From Chryseobacterium sp. Bi04 (GTDB taxonomy: Bacteria; Bacteroidota; Bacteroidia; Flavobacteriales; Weeksellaceae): DNA of 64,000 nt. Below the pieces are notes generated by a model, which was not told the DNA's origin, ran no database searches, and saw only the letters and a program-made list of their open reading frames with translations. Within the stretch, counting starts at the first letter, position 1, and every line of letters starts with the position of its first letter. The stretch lies in contig NZ_CAKKLP010000004.1 in the NCBI RefSeq assembly GCF_918698085.1, positions 124,001 through 188,000 of the forward strand, written 5' to 3'. This document shows positions 35,716 to 45,503 of this stretch, piece by piece. The position numbers were made by a program, and so were the translations under genes.

Positions 35716-37278
35716 ATGAAGAAAATCATATCAACTCTAATTGTTGCTGCTACATTTTATTCCGGGCTTAATGCACAGTCGGGCTCGAAAACGCCTGAAG
35801 AGCAACTATACAGGCCTGGTTATCACTTTACCCCTCAAAAAGGCTGGATGAATGACCCGAACGGGATGTTTTATCTCAATGGAACCTATCATTTATTTTA
35901 TCAGTATACACCTTTTCAGAGTGTGCCTGATTTCAGTAAGATGCATTGGGGACACGCCATCAGTAAAGATCTTATCCAATGGGAAGAACTGGCTCCTGCA
36001 ATTGCCTATGATGAAAAAGGGGCAATTTTTTCCGGAAGTGCAGTGGTGGACAAGGATAATACATCTGGGTTTGGCGATGGGAAGAATGTTCCCGTGGTAG
36101 CCATTTTTACGTACCACGATATGAAAAAAGAGCAGGCTGGAGCAATCGATGCACAATCTCAGGCTATAGCTTATTCTTTGGATAATGGGAAAACGTGGAC
36201 TAAATACAGCAATAATCCTGTACTGAAAAATCCGGGAATAAAAGATTTCCGGGATCCTAAGGTTTTTTGGAATGATAAAAGAAAACAATGGGTAATGGGA
36301 GTGGCAGCACAGGACAGACAGCATTTTTATGCCTCAAAAAACCTGAAAGACTGGACATTCCTTTCAGAATTTGGTAAAGATGTCGGCGGGCACGGCGGGG
36401 TTTGGGAATGCCCGGATCTTTTCCCGATCAAGGTAGAAGGAACCCATGAAGAAAAATGGGTGCTTATCGTTAATATCAATCCGGGTGGTCCGAATGGAGG
36501 TTCTGCAGCACAGTATTTTGTAGGTGATTTTGACGGAAAAACCTTCAAAATGGATGATCTTTTTACAAAGCAGCTCGAAAAAGAAAAAGTGGTCTGGCTG
36601 GATTGGGGACGAGATAATTATGCGAGTGTTTCTTTTGATAATGTTCCGGATAATAAAAGAGTAATTATCGGATGGATGTCAAATTGGGACTATTCGCCGA
36701 ATGTACCTACGGAAAAATGGCGAGGAAGCTCTACTATTCCTCGTGAAGTGACTTTAAAAAAGTCCAAAGAGGGTTACACTTTGAAAAATATTCCTGTTTC
36801 CCAGCTTAAAAATTACAAAGGGAAGGCCGTTAAAAAAGAAATTAACCTTGTTTCTGATAAAAAGCTCGTCAGCAAAGGAGAAATAGACCTATCCAAAGCA
36901 GTTATAGATGTTGATCTTAAAAAAATGACCAAAGGAGTTTACAGTTTTGCTTTGAAAAATTCATTGGGAGAGCAAGTGATTTTCGGAATTGATAATAATA
37001 AGCAGGAACTTTTTATTGACCGTACCAAATCCGGGAAAGTAGATTTTAAGAACAATTTTGCAGACAAAATCTCAAAGGCGCCATTAGCAAAAAGCTACCA
37101 AAACGGAACGTTTAAAATTGTATTGGATAAAACGTCCATCGAAATTTTCTTCAATAACGGAGAAAAGGTAATGACCGAAATATTCTTCCCTAATGAAAGC
37201 TTTTCGGAGCTGAGCTTATCCACAGATACCAAAGGAAGTACTCTAAACATCAATGCTCATCAGCTTAAGATCAAATAA
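35716..37278 (+). CDS. Exported GH32 beta-fructosidase (levanase/inulinase type)
   Basis: A 520-residue protein with signal peptide MKKIISTLIVAATFYSGLNAQ. The GH32 catalytic set is complete: WMNDPNG with the nucleophile Asp47, FRDP with Asp180, and WECPD with the acid/base Glu231. The C-terminal beta-sandwich of the family follows from about residue 360. It has no lipobox, so it is probably periplasmic. In the locus it would cut fructan or fructo-oligosaccharides, imported by SusCD, to fructose. Exo- or endo-action on levan or inulin cannot be decided by eye. Confidence 0.95.
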   Translation: MKKIISTLIVAATFYSGLNAQSGSKTPEEQLYRPGYHFTPQKGWMNDPNGMFYLNGTYHLFYQYTPFQSVPDFSKMHWGHAISKDLIQWEELAPAIAYDEKGAIFSGSAVVDKDNTSGFGDGKNVPVVAIFTYHDMKKEQAGAIDAQSQAIAYSLDNGKTWTKYSNNPVLKNPGIKDFRDPKVFWNDKRKQWVMGVAAQDRQHFYASKNLKDWTFLSEFGKDVGGHGGVWECPDLFPIKVEGTHEEKWVLIVNINPGGPNGGSAAQYFVGDFDGKTFKMDDLFTKQLEKEKVVWLDWGRDNYASVSFDNVPDNKRVIIGWMSNWDYSPNVPTEKWRGSSTIPREVTLKKSKEGYTLKNIPVSQLKNYKGKAVKKEINLVSDKKLVSKGEIDLSKAVIDVDLKKMTKGVYSFALKNSLGEQVIFGIDNNKQELFIDRTKSGKVDFKNNFADKISKAPLAKSYQNGTFKIVLDKTSIEIFFNNGEKVMTEIFFPNESFSELSLSTDTKGSTLNINAHQLKIK

Positions 37279-37290
37279 AAAAACTATACT

Positions 37291-40200
37291 ATGAAAAAAT
37301 ACAAAATAGCCATAGCCTTCTGCCTTCTGCCTTTTTCATTTGTATTTGCACAGGAAGTAATTAAAGGTAAGGTAGTTTCCTCCAATCAGAAACCGTTGAG
37401 CGGGGTTATCGTAACCGTTTCGGAAACAGGTGCCAATACTACAACAGACAGCAGTGGTGCATTTCAGATCAACGACCTGCAAAAAGGCAACACTTTAGTT
37501 TTCACTTATCCGGATTATTCCACCCGTGAAGTGGTTGTGGATGAAAAGACGGTTCTTAACATTGTTTTAGCTGCAGAGAAAATAAAAAACATTGATGAGG
37601 TCATTGTAACCGGATATACCAAGCAGAAAAAAGCAGACATTACGGGTGCGGTTTCCGTGGTGGATATGAAAGACCTGAACAAGCAGGCCGAACCTAATCC
37701 TATCAAATCTTTGCAGGGAAGAGTAGCCGGTGTTAACATAACAGCCGACGGATCTCCTTCCGGCGGTAATACAAAAGTGTTGATTCGTGGGGTTGGAACC
37801 CTGAACAATACTGATCCATTGTATGTAATAGATGGTGTTCCTACAAAAGCCGGAATGCACGAACTCAATCCAAGTGACATCGAAACAATGCAGGTGCTGA
37901 AAGATGCATCTTCAGCAAGTATCTACGGTTCCAGGGCGGCTAATGGTGTGATCATTATCACTACCAAAAAAGGTAAAAAAGGGAAGATGAGAATCGACCT
38001 TAATTATTATACGGCGTATTCACAATACACCAAAAAAACAGAGGTTCTGAACGCAAAACAATTCGGACAGGTACTTTGGCAGGCGAACATCAATGACGGA
38101 CTTAATCCGAATAGCAATAATCTGAGCTACAGTTTTGACTGGGGTGTTCAGAATGGTGTTCCAACCTTATACCACAGCAACGTTCCTGAATATCTGGATG
38201 CTGCAAAAACCATTAAATCTGCCGATACCAACTGGTATGATGAGGTTTCGCAGGCAGGTGTTGCTAATTCGCTGGATGTTTCTGCTTCTAGCGCTTCGGA
38301 CAAAGGTTCTTATTTTTTCTCTCTGGGATATTATAACAATGATGGAATCGTGAAGCTCACCAATTTCAAAAGATTGTCTGCCCGTGTCAATACCTCTTAT
38401 AATTTTTTTGACGGAAAACTGAAAATCGGAGAAAATTTCACCTTCAATAAAACCAATGAGCTGATGGATCCAGGCGTTTTAGATCCCGCATTACGTGCTT
38501 TGCCCATTATTCCTGTTCATACTGTAGACGGAATCGGGTGGGGCGGACCGGTTGGCGGAATGAATGACAGGCAAAACCCTGTCCGACTTTTGGAATACAA
38601 TAAAGACAACGGCTACCAATACCAAAGATTCTTCGGAAATGTTTATGCCGAATTGCAGCCTGTGAAAAATTTGACCTTAAAATCCAGCTTCGGAATCGAT
38701 CTTTCCAATTATTACAAAAGAATGCTGCAAAGAAGCTATGTTTCGGGCTACCTGCAAAACAAAACCAATGCAGTGAATATCGACCAGTCGGACACAGAAA
38801 AATGGACGTGGTCAAATACCGCACAATACACCGCAAAAGCTGGAAATCACCATTTTGATGTTTTGGGCGGAATGGAAATGTACCGGGATACATATAAAAA
38901 TACCTGGCTGAGAAAAGAAGGATTTCTGATAGAAACACCGGATTATATGTATCCCGATGCAGGAACAGGAGATGCGTTCAACGGCGGAAGCTCCACCTAT
39001 TACAGCCTGTTGTCCTACTTCGGGAAATTCTCTTATGATTATGACAACCGATACCTTTTCTCAGCAACAATACGTTATGACGGCTCCTCAAGATTCGGTA
39101 AAAATAACCGTTTCGGAACTTTCCCTGCATTTTCGGCTGGATGGAGAATCAATAAAGAACATTTTGCAGAAAATCTGATTCCGTTTTTCTCAGATTTGAG
39201 GTTAAGAGCAGGTTGGGGACAGACCGGAAATCAGGAAATCAGCAATTCAGCGGTTTATTCGCTGTATATAGCAAATTATGCGGGAGGAAATCCAACGTGG
39301 GCAACATCTTACGGTACGGCTTACGATATTTCCGGTGTTGGAAGCGGATTACTGCCATCAGGATTTATCGCAACTCAAACAAAAAATGATGACCTGAGAT
39401 GGGAAACGACCACGCAGACCAATCTTGGTCTGGATTTCGGATTCTTTAATCAAAAACTGACAGGGAGTATCGATGTGTATAAAAAAGCAACAAAAGACAT
39501 TCTGGTATTGCCGCCTTATCTTGGTGTAATCGGAGAAGGAGGAGACCGATGGATCAATGGTGCATCGATGGAGAATAAAGGGATTGAAGTTGCATTGTCT
39601 TATCAGAATGAAACCGCAGGAGGTTTCCGCTACGAAGTTTCAGGGAACATCTCGATGAACCGTAACAAAATTACCGAGCTTCCACAATCTGTTATCAATA
39701 ATTATGGAGGAAACGGAACAACGGATAATATCTTGGGACGCCCGGTCAACTCAATGTACGGTTATGTTGCTGATGGGCTTTTCAGGACTCAGGCAGAGGT
39801 GGATAATTCTGCAACTCAGTCAGGTAAAGGCTTGGGAAGAATCCGCTATGCGGATTTAAATGGTGACGGAATGATTGACGACAAAGACAGAACATGGATT
39901 GGCAATCCGAATCCGGAATTTATGTATGGTATCAACCTCAACTTTTCATATAAAAACTTTGATCTTTCAACATTCTGGCAAGGCATCGGCGATGTAGATG
40001 TCATCAATTCAAAAAAATACCAGACTGATTTCTGGAGCGTGGATGATGTAGGTTCCAATAAAGGGACAAGGCTTCTGAATGCGTGGTCGCCACAGAATCC
40101 AAATTCGGATATTCCTGCACTTACGACGGTGGACAGCAATGCAGAATCCAGGTTCTCATCGTATTATGTGGAAAGTGGAAGTTATCTGAAGCTGAGGGTT

Positions 40201-40392
40201 TTACAGTTGGGTTACACATTTCCGAAATCTTTAATGGAGCAGTATAACATTGCTAATTTCAGGATTTATGCAAGTGTTCAGAATCTCTGGACAATAAAAT
40301 CCAAAAGCTTTACAGGAATAGATCCCGAAACACCGGCATTCGGTTATCCGTTACCGCTGACGTTCAATTTTGGAGTTAATTTTTCCCTATAA
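37291..40392 (+). CDS. susC: SusC-like TonB-dependent outer-membrane transporter
   Basis: A 1033-residue SusC/RagA-type receptor: signal peptide ending FVFAQ, an N-terminal carboxypeptidase-regulatory-like domain (VIKGKVVSSNQKPLSGVIV), a short segment VDEVIVTGYTKQKKADITGA marking the TonB-linked start of the plug, a plug with IRGVGTLNNTDPLYVIDGVP, and a long beta-barrel ending NFGVNFSL. It begins 12 bases after GH32 and is followed by SusD with an 17-base gap. It should take up fructan oligosaccharides across the outer membrane. Confidence 0.95.
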   Translation: MKKYKIAIAFCLLPFSFVFAQEVIKGKVVSSNQKPLSGVIVTVSETGANTTTDSSGAFQINDLQKGNTLVFTYPDYSTREVVVDEKTVLNIVLAAEKIKNIDEVIVTGYTKQKKADITGAVSVVDMKDLNKQAEPNPIKSLQGRVAGVNITADGSPSGGNTKVLIRGVGTLNNTDPLYVIDGVPTKAGMHELNPSDIETMQVLKDASSASIYGSRAANGVIIITTKKGKKGKMRIDLNYYTAYSQYTKKTEVLNAKQFGQVLWQANINDGLNPNSNNLSYSFDWGVQNGVPTLYHSNVPEYLDAAKTIKSADTNWYDEVSQAGVANSLDVSASSASDKGSYFFSLGYYNNDGIVKLTNFKRLSARVNTSYNFFDGKLKIGENFTFNKTNELMDPGVLDPALRALPIIPVHTVDGIGWGGPVGGMNDRQNPVRLLEYNKDNGYQYQRFFGNVYAELQPVKNLTLKSSFGIDLSNYYKRMLQRSYVSGYLQNKTNAVNIDQSDTEKWTWSNTAQYTAKAGNHHFDVLGGMEMYRDTYKNTWLRKEGFLIETPDYMYPDAGTGDAFNGGSSTYYSLLSYFGKFSYDYDNRYLFSATIRYDGSSRFGKNNRFGTFPAFSAGWRINKEHFAENLIPFFSDLRLRAGWGQTGNQEISNSAVYSLYIANYAGGNPTWATSYGTAYDISGVGSGLLPSGFIATQTKNDDLRWETTTQTNLGLDFGFFNQKLTGSIDVYKKATKDILVLPPYLGVIGEGGDRWINGASMENKGIEVALSYQNETAGGFRYEVSGNISMNRNKITELPQSVINNYGGNGTTDNILGRPVNSMYGYVADGLFRTQAEVDNSATQSGKGLGRIRYADLNGDGMIDDKDRTWIGNPNPEFMYGINLNFSYKNFDLSTFWQGIGDVDVINSKKYQTDFWSVDDVGSNKGTRLLNAWSPQNPNSDIPALTTVDSNAESRFSSYYVESGSYLKLRVLQLGYTFPKSLMEQYNIANFRIYASVQNLWTIKSKSFTGIDPETPAFGYPLPLTFNFGVNFSL

Positions 40393-40409
40393 TTTTTAAA
40401 TAATAAAAA

Positions 40410-42107
40410 ATGAAAAAGAATATACTTTTAACAATAGCTTTTGCCTTTTTGCTGGGAACTACTTCCTGCAACGATTTTCTAGACAATGAGCCGAGAGGTG
40501 TACTTTCCGAAGCCGATGTAGTAACGCCTCAGAATGTGGATGGTTTTGTGGTTGCAGCCTACGCATCTCTTGGAAACGACCATTATGATACTCCTTTCAG
40601 TCTTTGGCCCTATGGAAATGTCCGTTCTGATGATGCCTACAAAGGAGGAAGCGGAACCAATGATATCCAGACCTTTCACTTTTTTGAAATTTCAAACAAC
40701 ATCCGTTCAGATTTTGGCGAATTAGACAGGTTATGGTATCTCAATTATGTGGGAATTTCAAGATGTAACAAAGCGATTGCCGCACTTAAGCAGCTTTCAG
40801 ATTCCGAATATCCGAACAAGCAAAAGCGGATTGCCGAGATGAGCTTCGTGAGAGGACATTACTACTTTTTGCTGAAAACGTTATTTAAATATGTGCCTTA
40901 TGTGGATGAAAATACACCGATTGATGAGTATCCGAAAATCTCCAACAGAGCAAAAACCGACCAGCAGTTATGGGAAGCAATTGCTTCTAATTTTGAATTC
41001 GCAGCCGCTAATCTGCCTGCTATACAGGCGGAAGTGGGAAGGCCAAAGAAAAGTGCTGCCTATGCTTATCTTGCTAAAGTAAGGCTCTACCAGGCGTATG
41101 AGCAGGATGATAACTATACGGTAACACAGGTAAATCCGGTTACGCTTCAGAAATCTATTGATGCTGCCAATCAGGTGATCGGAAATTATACATTGGAGCC
41201 GGATTTCGGATATAATTTTATGCCCGGAACACACGAGAACGGCCCGGAAGCTGTCTTTTCCATTCAATATTCTGATAATGACGGAACGCTTTTCGGAAGG
41301 CTTAATTTCGGAGATATGCTTTCTGTGCCGCAAGGTTTGGGATGTTGTGATTTTCATAAGCCAAGCCAGAATCTGGTAAACGCATTCAAAACGACATCGC
41401 AGGGGCTGCCGATGTTCGATACTTTTAACGATTCGGATCTGAATTACAACCAATTGAACAGTTATAAAGTAGATCCGAGATTATATCACACCGTTGCTTT
41501 GCCAGGGCTGCCGTGGAAATACGACGAAAACAAAATCTTTCAGGAAAGCTGGAGCAGAAGCCCGGGAACGTATGGGTATTATTCTTCATTAAAAGAAAAT
41601 GTGCCTGTAGGATGTGGCTGTACCGTGAATGTGGACCCTTTCTACGGAAATTCCAAAAACAGGATTATCATCAGATATTCTGATGTTTTGCTGATGAAAG
41701 CTGAAGCCTTAATTGAACTGGGACAAATCAACGAAGCATTGCCATTAATCAATCAGGTGAGACAGCGGGCTGCCAATAGTACGGTTCTTACAGGAAGTTA
41801 TACCACCAACAATCTGATCAGTAAGTATGAGCCGGGCGTGAACTGTACGTGGAACCAGGATTTCGCAAGAAAAGCATTGCGATGGGAGAGAAGAATGGAG
41901 TTTGCCATGGAAGGAAGCCGTTTCTTTGACCTCGTAAGATGGGGCGTTACAGCAGGAACAATGAACAGCTATTATTCTGTTGAGAAAACTAAAAGATCTT
42001 ACTATTCGCAGGCGGGATTTGACCAAGGAATTGAAGAATACTGTCCGATTCCTTTGGCACAGATCAATTTCAGCCAGGGACTGTATAAACAAAATAAAGG
42101 ATATTAA
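40410..42107 (+). CDS. susD: SusD/RagB-like outer-membrane glycan-binding lipoprotein
   Basis: A 565-residue SusD-type protein with lipoprotein signal AFAFLLGTTSC followed by NDFLDNEPRG, which is a hallmark of the family start. The C-terminal part has SRFFDLVRWG, RWERRMEFAMEG and YCPIPLAQI, typical of SusD. It should act as the lid of the SusC barrel and bind fructan at the cell surface. It is placed between SusC and the PfkB kinase gene in the same direction. Confidence 0.95.
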   Translation: MKKNILLTIAFAFLLGTTSCNDFLDNEPRGVLSEADVVTPQNVDGFVVAAYASLGNDHYDTPFSLWPYGNVRSDDAYKGGSGTNDIQTFHFFEISNNIRSDFGELDRLWYLNYVGISRCNKAIAALKQLSDSEYPNKQKRIAEMSFVRGHYYFLLKTLFKYVPYVDENTPIDEYPKISNRAKTDQQLWEAIASNFEFAAANLPAIQAEVGRPKKSAAYAYLAKVRLYQAYEQDDNYTVTQVNPVTLQKSIDAANQVIGNYTLEPDFGYNFMPGTHENGPEAVFSIQYSDNDGTLFGRLNFGDMLSVPQGLGCCDFHKPSQNLVNAFKTTSQGLPMFDTFNDSDLNYNQLNSYKVDPRLYHTVALPGLPWKYDENKIFQESWSRSPGTYGYYSSLKENVPVGCGCTVNVDPFYGNSKNRIIIRYSDVLLMKAEALIELGQINEALPLINQVRQRAANSTVLTGSYTTNNLISKYEPGVNCTWNQDFARKALRWERRMEFAMEGSRFFDLVRWGVTAGTMNSYYSVEKTKRSYYSQAGFDQGIEEYCPIPLAQINFSQGLYKQNKGY

Positions 42108-42227
42108 AAACAAGATAGAAATGAAAACGATATTCACCAACAGAATTTATAATAGTATTAATAGAAAATGAAGTATTTTTATTACTTCAGAGACTATTCT
42201 ATAATATCAATATCAAAAATATAATTA

Positions 42228-43139
42228 ATGTTTATCAATAAGAAAATTAATGTAATAAGTTTTGGAGAAGTCCTTTTCGACGTTTTTGGAGAAGAGAAAA
42301 AAATCGGGGGAGCTCCTCTCAATCTAGCTCTCAGAACAGCTTCGTATGGCTTTCCCGTTGCTATGATCAGTGCCGTAGGAAATGATGAAGAAGGAAAGGT
42401 AATTCTGGATCATACCAAAGAAAATGCTCTTGAAACTGCAGGAATCATTGTTTCTCCGGAATATAATACAGGAATTGTTCAGGTGTCTTTAAATGAACGC
42501 GGCTCTGCAACGTACGAGATCAAATTTCCTTCTGCATGGGATTTTATCAGTGTTGATGAAAAAATAATGGATACCGTAAAAGAGGCGGATGTTTTTTTCT
42601 ATGGAAGTCTTGCCTGCAGAAATGACGTTTCTCAAAAGACGCTTTTCTCCATATTAGATTCCAATGATAAAATGTTTAAAGTTTTTGATGTGAATCTAAG
42701 AAAGCCCTTTTACAATATTCAGCTTCTGGAAAAACTTATGAACAGGGCAGACTTTATCAAATTTAATGATGAGGAAATATTGGAAATTGCTGCCGGAATG
42801 GGATTTGAATCCGAGGATCTGGAATCAAACATCAAGTTTATATCAGAAAAAACAAACACGCCTGCAATCTGTGTAACTTTAGGAAAACACGGATCTATCC
42901 TCTTGTGGAATAATCAATTGTACAGACACGAAGGTTATCCTGTGAAAGTAGCAGATACAGTAGGAGCAGGAGATTCTTTCTTGGCCAGCCTGATTGCGAA
43001 ACTGCTTTCAGATCAAAATCCTGATGAAGCTCTTAATTTTGCAAGTGCCGTCGGTGCTTTGGTCGCAAGTTATTCCGGGGCCAATCCTAAGATAGAAAAT
43101 TCTGAAATTGATGCATTTTTGAAACAGAATGCTTATTGA
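42228..43139 (+). CDS. PfkB family sugar kinase, probable fructokinase
   Basis: A 303-residue ribokinase-type kinase. The N-terminal motif is VISFGEVLFDVFG with KKIGGAPLNLA (substrate-binding Gly pair). The C-terminal motif VADTVGAGDSFLASLIA has the catalytic base Asp249. The size and position at the end of the fructan locus point to a fructokinase that makes fructose 6-phosphate. It is about 120 bases after SusD and closed by the terminator at 43177. Confidence 0.92.
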   Translation: MFINKKINVISFGEVLFDVFGEEKKIGGAPLNLALRTASYGFPVAMISAVGNDEEGKVILDHTKENALETAGIIVSPEYNTGIVQVSLNERGSATYEIKFPSAWDFISVDEKIMDTVKEADVFFYGSLACRNDVSQKTLFSILDSNDKMFKVFDVNLRKPFYNIQLLEKLMNRADFIKFNDEEILEIAAGMGFESEDLESNIKFISEKTNTPAICVTLGKHGSILLWNNQLYRHEGYPVKVADTVGAGDSFLASLIAKLLSDQNPDEALNFASAVGALVASYSGANPKIENSEIDAFLKQNAY

Positions 43140-43176
43140 TCAGCCCATCATATTTCAAATATTTCGATAATAGAAG

Positions 43177-43208
43177 AAAACTCCTGTGTTTATGGGAGTT
43201 TTCTCTTA
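43177..43208 (+). terminator. Terminator of the fructan operon
   Basis: AAAACTCC (43177-43184) pairs with GGAGTTTT (43195-43202), followed by CTCTTATTT. It lies 38 bases after the kinase stop. Confidence 0.7.
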
Positions 43209-43531
43209 TTTAAATTCTATTGCAGCATTGAGCTTGAGATGCTCTTCTTCGGCGGTGATGTTTTGGTAGTTCTTTATCTCTTCAGCGGTTAGAACGATTA
43301 TTTGTTAAAAACTGGAGGACTGTATAATAAATTTGATAGAAATATTTGCCTAATTTTCTGTATATTGTGTTAATTATAGTATTATTTCACAAATAAATAA
43401 TACCATAATGGTATTTATATCTCCAGTGAAAGCACAAAGAAAATTAGAAACAAATCCCAACTCTTGCCAGGATTTTATTCTTTCCTTACCTGCCACAAAA
43501 AATCCTTGTTGTGATTTAAGAATATTTGATA
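43209..43531. other. Intergenic region between the fructan locus and the beta-barrel gene
   Basis: No supported gene. A 63-codon frame at 43408-43599 overlaps the end of the beta-barrel gene and lacks protein-like features. 'GCAGCATTGAGCT' at 43222 recalls part of the dispersed repeat at 50994. Confidence 0.45.
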
Positions 43532-44077
43532 TTAAAACCGGTAGCCAATACTCAAACCAAATTTTGCAACCACGTCATGATCCGTTTTGTCTGCATTAAA
43601 CAATAGTTTTCCGTAGCCTGCATTAGCTTCAAAAACCAATCCTTTTTTTGTGACGAGTTTATAGCCCAGACCAGCACCCAGCGCAACATCATAAACATCT
43701 TTCTTTTCAGTGAATGTCACGTTGTCCGCTGCGTATATTTTTTTCCCATCAATGGAAGTAAATGCTCCAAATCCTTCGACAAAAAAACCGGAAGCATATT
43801 TTTTTCCAAAATAATACCTGTAATATGGGGAAATGTAGTAATTCAGATCCTCATTTTCTGTATTATCATAAACGAAAAATGCAGAAATTCCGAGTGATGA
43901 GTTTTTGTTGAGATGTCTTTCAAAACCTGCTTCCACAGCACCGGCTAATGGCGCGATTAAATTTAATCTAATTTCATTGTTTTTCTGATAAGGATTTGCA
44001 TCAGTTCCATTTTCATTTTGAGCTTTAACAGAATAAAAAGCAAACAACATGATGAGTAGTAAAAAGTTCTTTTTCAT
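43532..44077 (-). CDS. Small outer-membrane beta-barrel protein
   Basis: A 181-residue protein: signal MKKNFLLLIMLFAFYSVKAQ, then alternating amphipathic strands (IRLNLIAPLAGAVEAGFERH, LGISAFFVYD, YYISPYYRYYFG, DVALGAGLGYKLV), ending in FGLSIGYRF with the terminal Phe usual for outer-membrane barrels. Its likely fold is an 8-stranded barrel of the DUF3575-like type. It follows the AraC gene at 44167 in the same direction, 90 bases away, with an inverted repeat between them, so it is probably the target of that regulator. Confidence 0.85.
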   Translation of the reverse strand: MKKNFLLLIMLFAFYSVKAQNENGTDANPYQKNNEIRLNLIAPLAGAVEAGFERHLNKNSSLGISAFFVYDNTENEDLNYYISPYYRYYFGKKYASGFFVEGFGAFTSIDGKKIYAADNVTFTEKKDVYDVALGAGLGYKLVTKKGLVFEANAGYGKLLFNADKTDHDVVAKFGLSIGYRF

Positions 44078-44085
44078 AAAAAATT

Positions 44086-44126
44086 AATTTGAATTATTGA
44101 AGTGCAAAACTCAAATAATTCAAATT
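44086..44126 (-). promoter_or_regulatory. Inverted repeat just before the beta-barrel gene
   Basis: AATTTGAATTATTGA (44086-44100) pairs with TCAAATAATTCAAATT (44111-44126) with a single-base bulge and a 10-base loop. It ends 8 bases from the start codon at 44077 and lies after the AraC stop at 44167. It could be an operator or an RNA structure. Confidence 0.5.
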
Positions 44127-44166
44127 AGAACGGGTTTCAAAAGCTTAAAAATGGAGAAAATGGTAC

Positions 44167-45303
44167 CTATTTGCTGGTATTTTTGTATTCATTGGGTGTT
44201 TGACCGGTTACTTTTTTAAAGGCTTTATAAAAAGTTGTTTTTGAAGTAAACCCGGATTCTAGTCCCATCGTAAGCAACGTATAGTTTTCGTATTCCGGAT
44301 CCGATATCATTTCCTTCACAGCTTCCACCCGGTATTGATTGATGTAGTGGGCAAAGTTGTCTCCCGTTATCGTGTTTACAATTTGTGAAACATATCCTGC
44401 ACTTATGCCTAGTTTTTCAGCTACTTTTTCCCTGTTTAATGTACTGTCGGTATAAATGTGCTCATCTTTGCAGAGAAGTTCCAGTTTTTGAAAATAAAGA
44501 TTATCTGCCGTGATAGATTCCTTATACTCTTGTGGTATACTAACTTCTACAATTGGCAGATTGGGAGACAAAACAGCTGAATCATTATTTAGAAAATGGT
44601 AGACAGCATCTTTATTTTTGGCAAGCTTGTATTTGTAAATGCCTATATAGGCTGTCCAATGCATGATAAATGTAGCCGATAAAGCCAGTACACTCATGGT
44701 AGAGGAAATGTCTATTCCCAAAAAGAAGCCGGTCATATACGTAATTAGCCAGGTAGATAATAATAAATAGAGCGTCGTTAATAAGGTGATGACCCATTTT
44801 TTCTCTTGTGGGTCTTTTAAATGCCTTATCATAAAATAAGAATAAAAAGGTGGAAAGAGTATGATGATAAAGGCAAATAAAAGCTGAATCAGTCTAAGTA
44901 TATTGATGATAAAAATGCCTGAGCCTGGGATTTTATAAATTCCTAAAATATCATTAAGATGGTATAGAATAACAAAAGTAGAGGAATAGGCAAACGGAAT
45001 GTAATACAAATAAGTTCTTTGTCTGTTCTTTACGGTATCATCAATTCGGTTTATTATAAACTGGAAGATGAAGACAGGCAGTAAAAATATCCACTCAATA
45101 TAGTCCAGAAAACACAGCAAAGGATAGGACTTAAATGCACCCTCAAGTTCAAAAACATAATTCAGTAAAACCATGGAAAGTGCAAACAGTAAGTACGCTA
45201 AATACTTATTTGATTTACTATTGAATAGGGAAGATTTTAAAATAACTACGCCTAAGACTATTCCCTGAAAAATCGCAATATTTAAAAGTGTTGTATAGAT
45301 CAA
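44167..45303 (-). CDS. Membrane-anchored AraC regulator (7TM type), copy 3
   Basis: A 378-residue protein that starts at TTG 45303 (no in-frame ATG before residue 44, and the family start is 'YTTLLNIAIFQGIVLGVVIL'). The N-terminal 240 residues have about seven membrane segments. The C-terminal AraC domain has REKVAEKLGISAGYVSQIVN and LLTMGLESGFTSKTTFYKAF. The layout is the same as in 46707 and 49624: a membrane sensor joined directly to a DNA-binding domain. It stands before the beta-barrel gene at 43532, in the same direction. Confidence 0.88.
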   Translation of the reverse strand: MIYTTLLNIAIFQGIVLGVVILKSSLFNSKSNKYLAYLLFALSMVLLNYVFELEGAFKSYPLLCFLDYIEWIFLLPVFIFQFIINRIDDTVKNRQRTYLYYIPFAYSSTFVILYHLNDILGIYKIPGSGIFIINILRLIQLLFAFIIILFPPFYSYFMIRHLKDPQEKKWVITLLTTLYLLLSTWLITYMTGFFLGIDISSTMSVLALSATFIMHWTAYIGIYKYKLAKNKDAVYHFLNNDSAVLSPNLPIVEVSIPQEYKESITADNLYFQKLELLCKDEHIYTDSTLNREKVAEKLGISAGYVSQIVNTITGDNFAHYINQYRVEAVKEMISDPEYENYTLLTMGLESGFTSKTTFYKAFKKVTGQTPNEYKNTSK

Positions 45304-45503
45304 TTGTATAAAAGTGGTTATAAGGTTTTATGGTGGCTAAATGTACCTCTTTCATAAGGATTGATAAAAAGAATTAACTTTTTTAAGAGTTAGGAAATCT
45401 GCTCAGCTGAAATGATTGATGAATTGGTGTGAAAAATAAATGTAAAAACAGATTTGGCGAATTAAAAAACGGCGCTATCGGGCTATTGGTGAAAGTATTA
45501 GGT

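Noticed and set aside
43408..43599. 63-codon open frame overlapping the beta-barrel gene
   Set aside because: It overlaps the 3' end of a well-supported gene on the other strand and has no family-like features.
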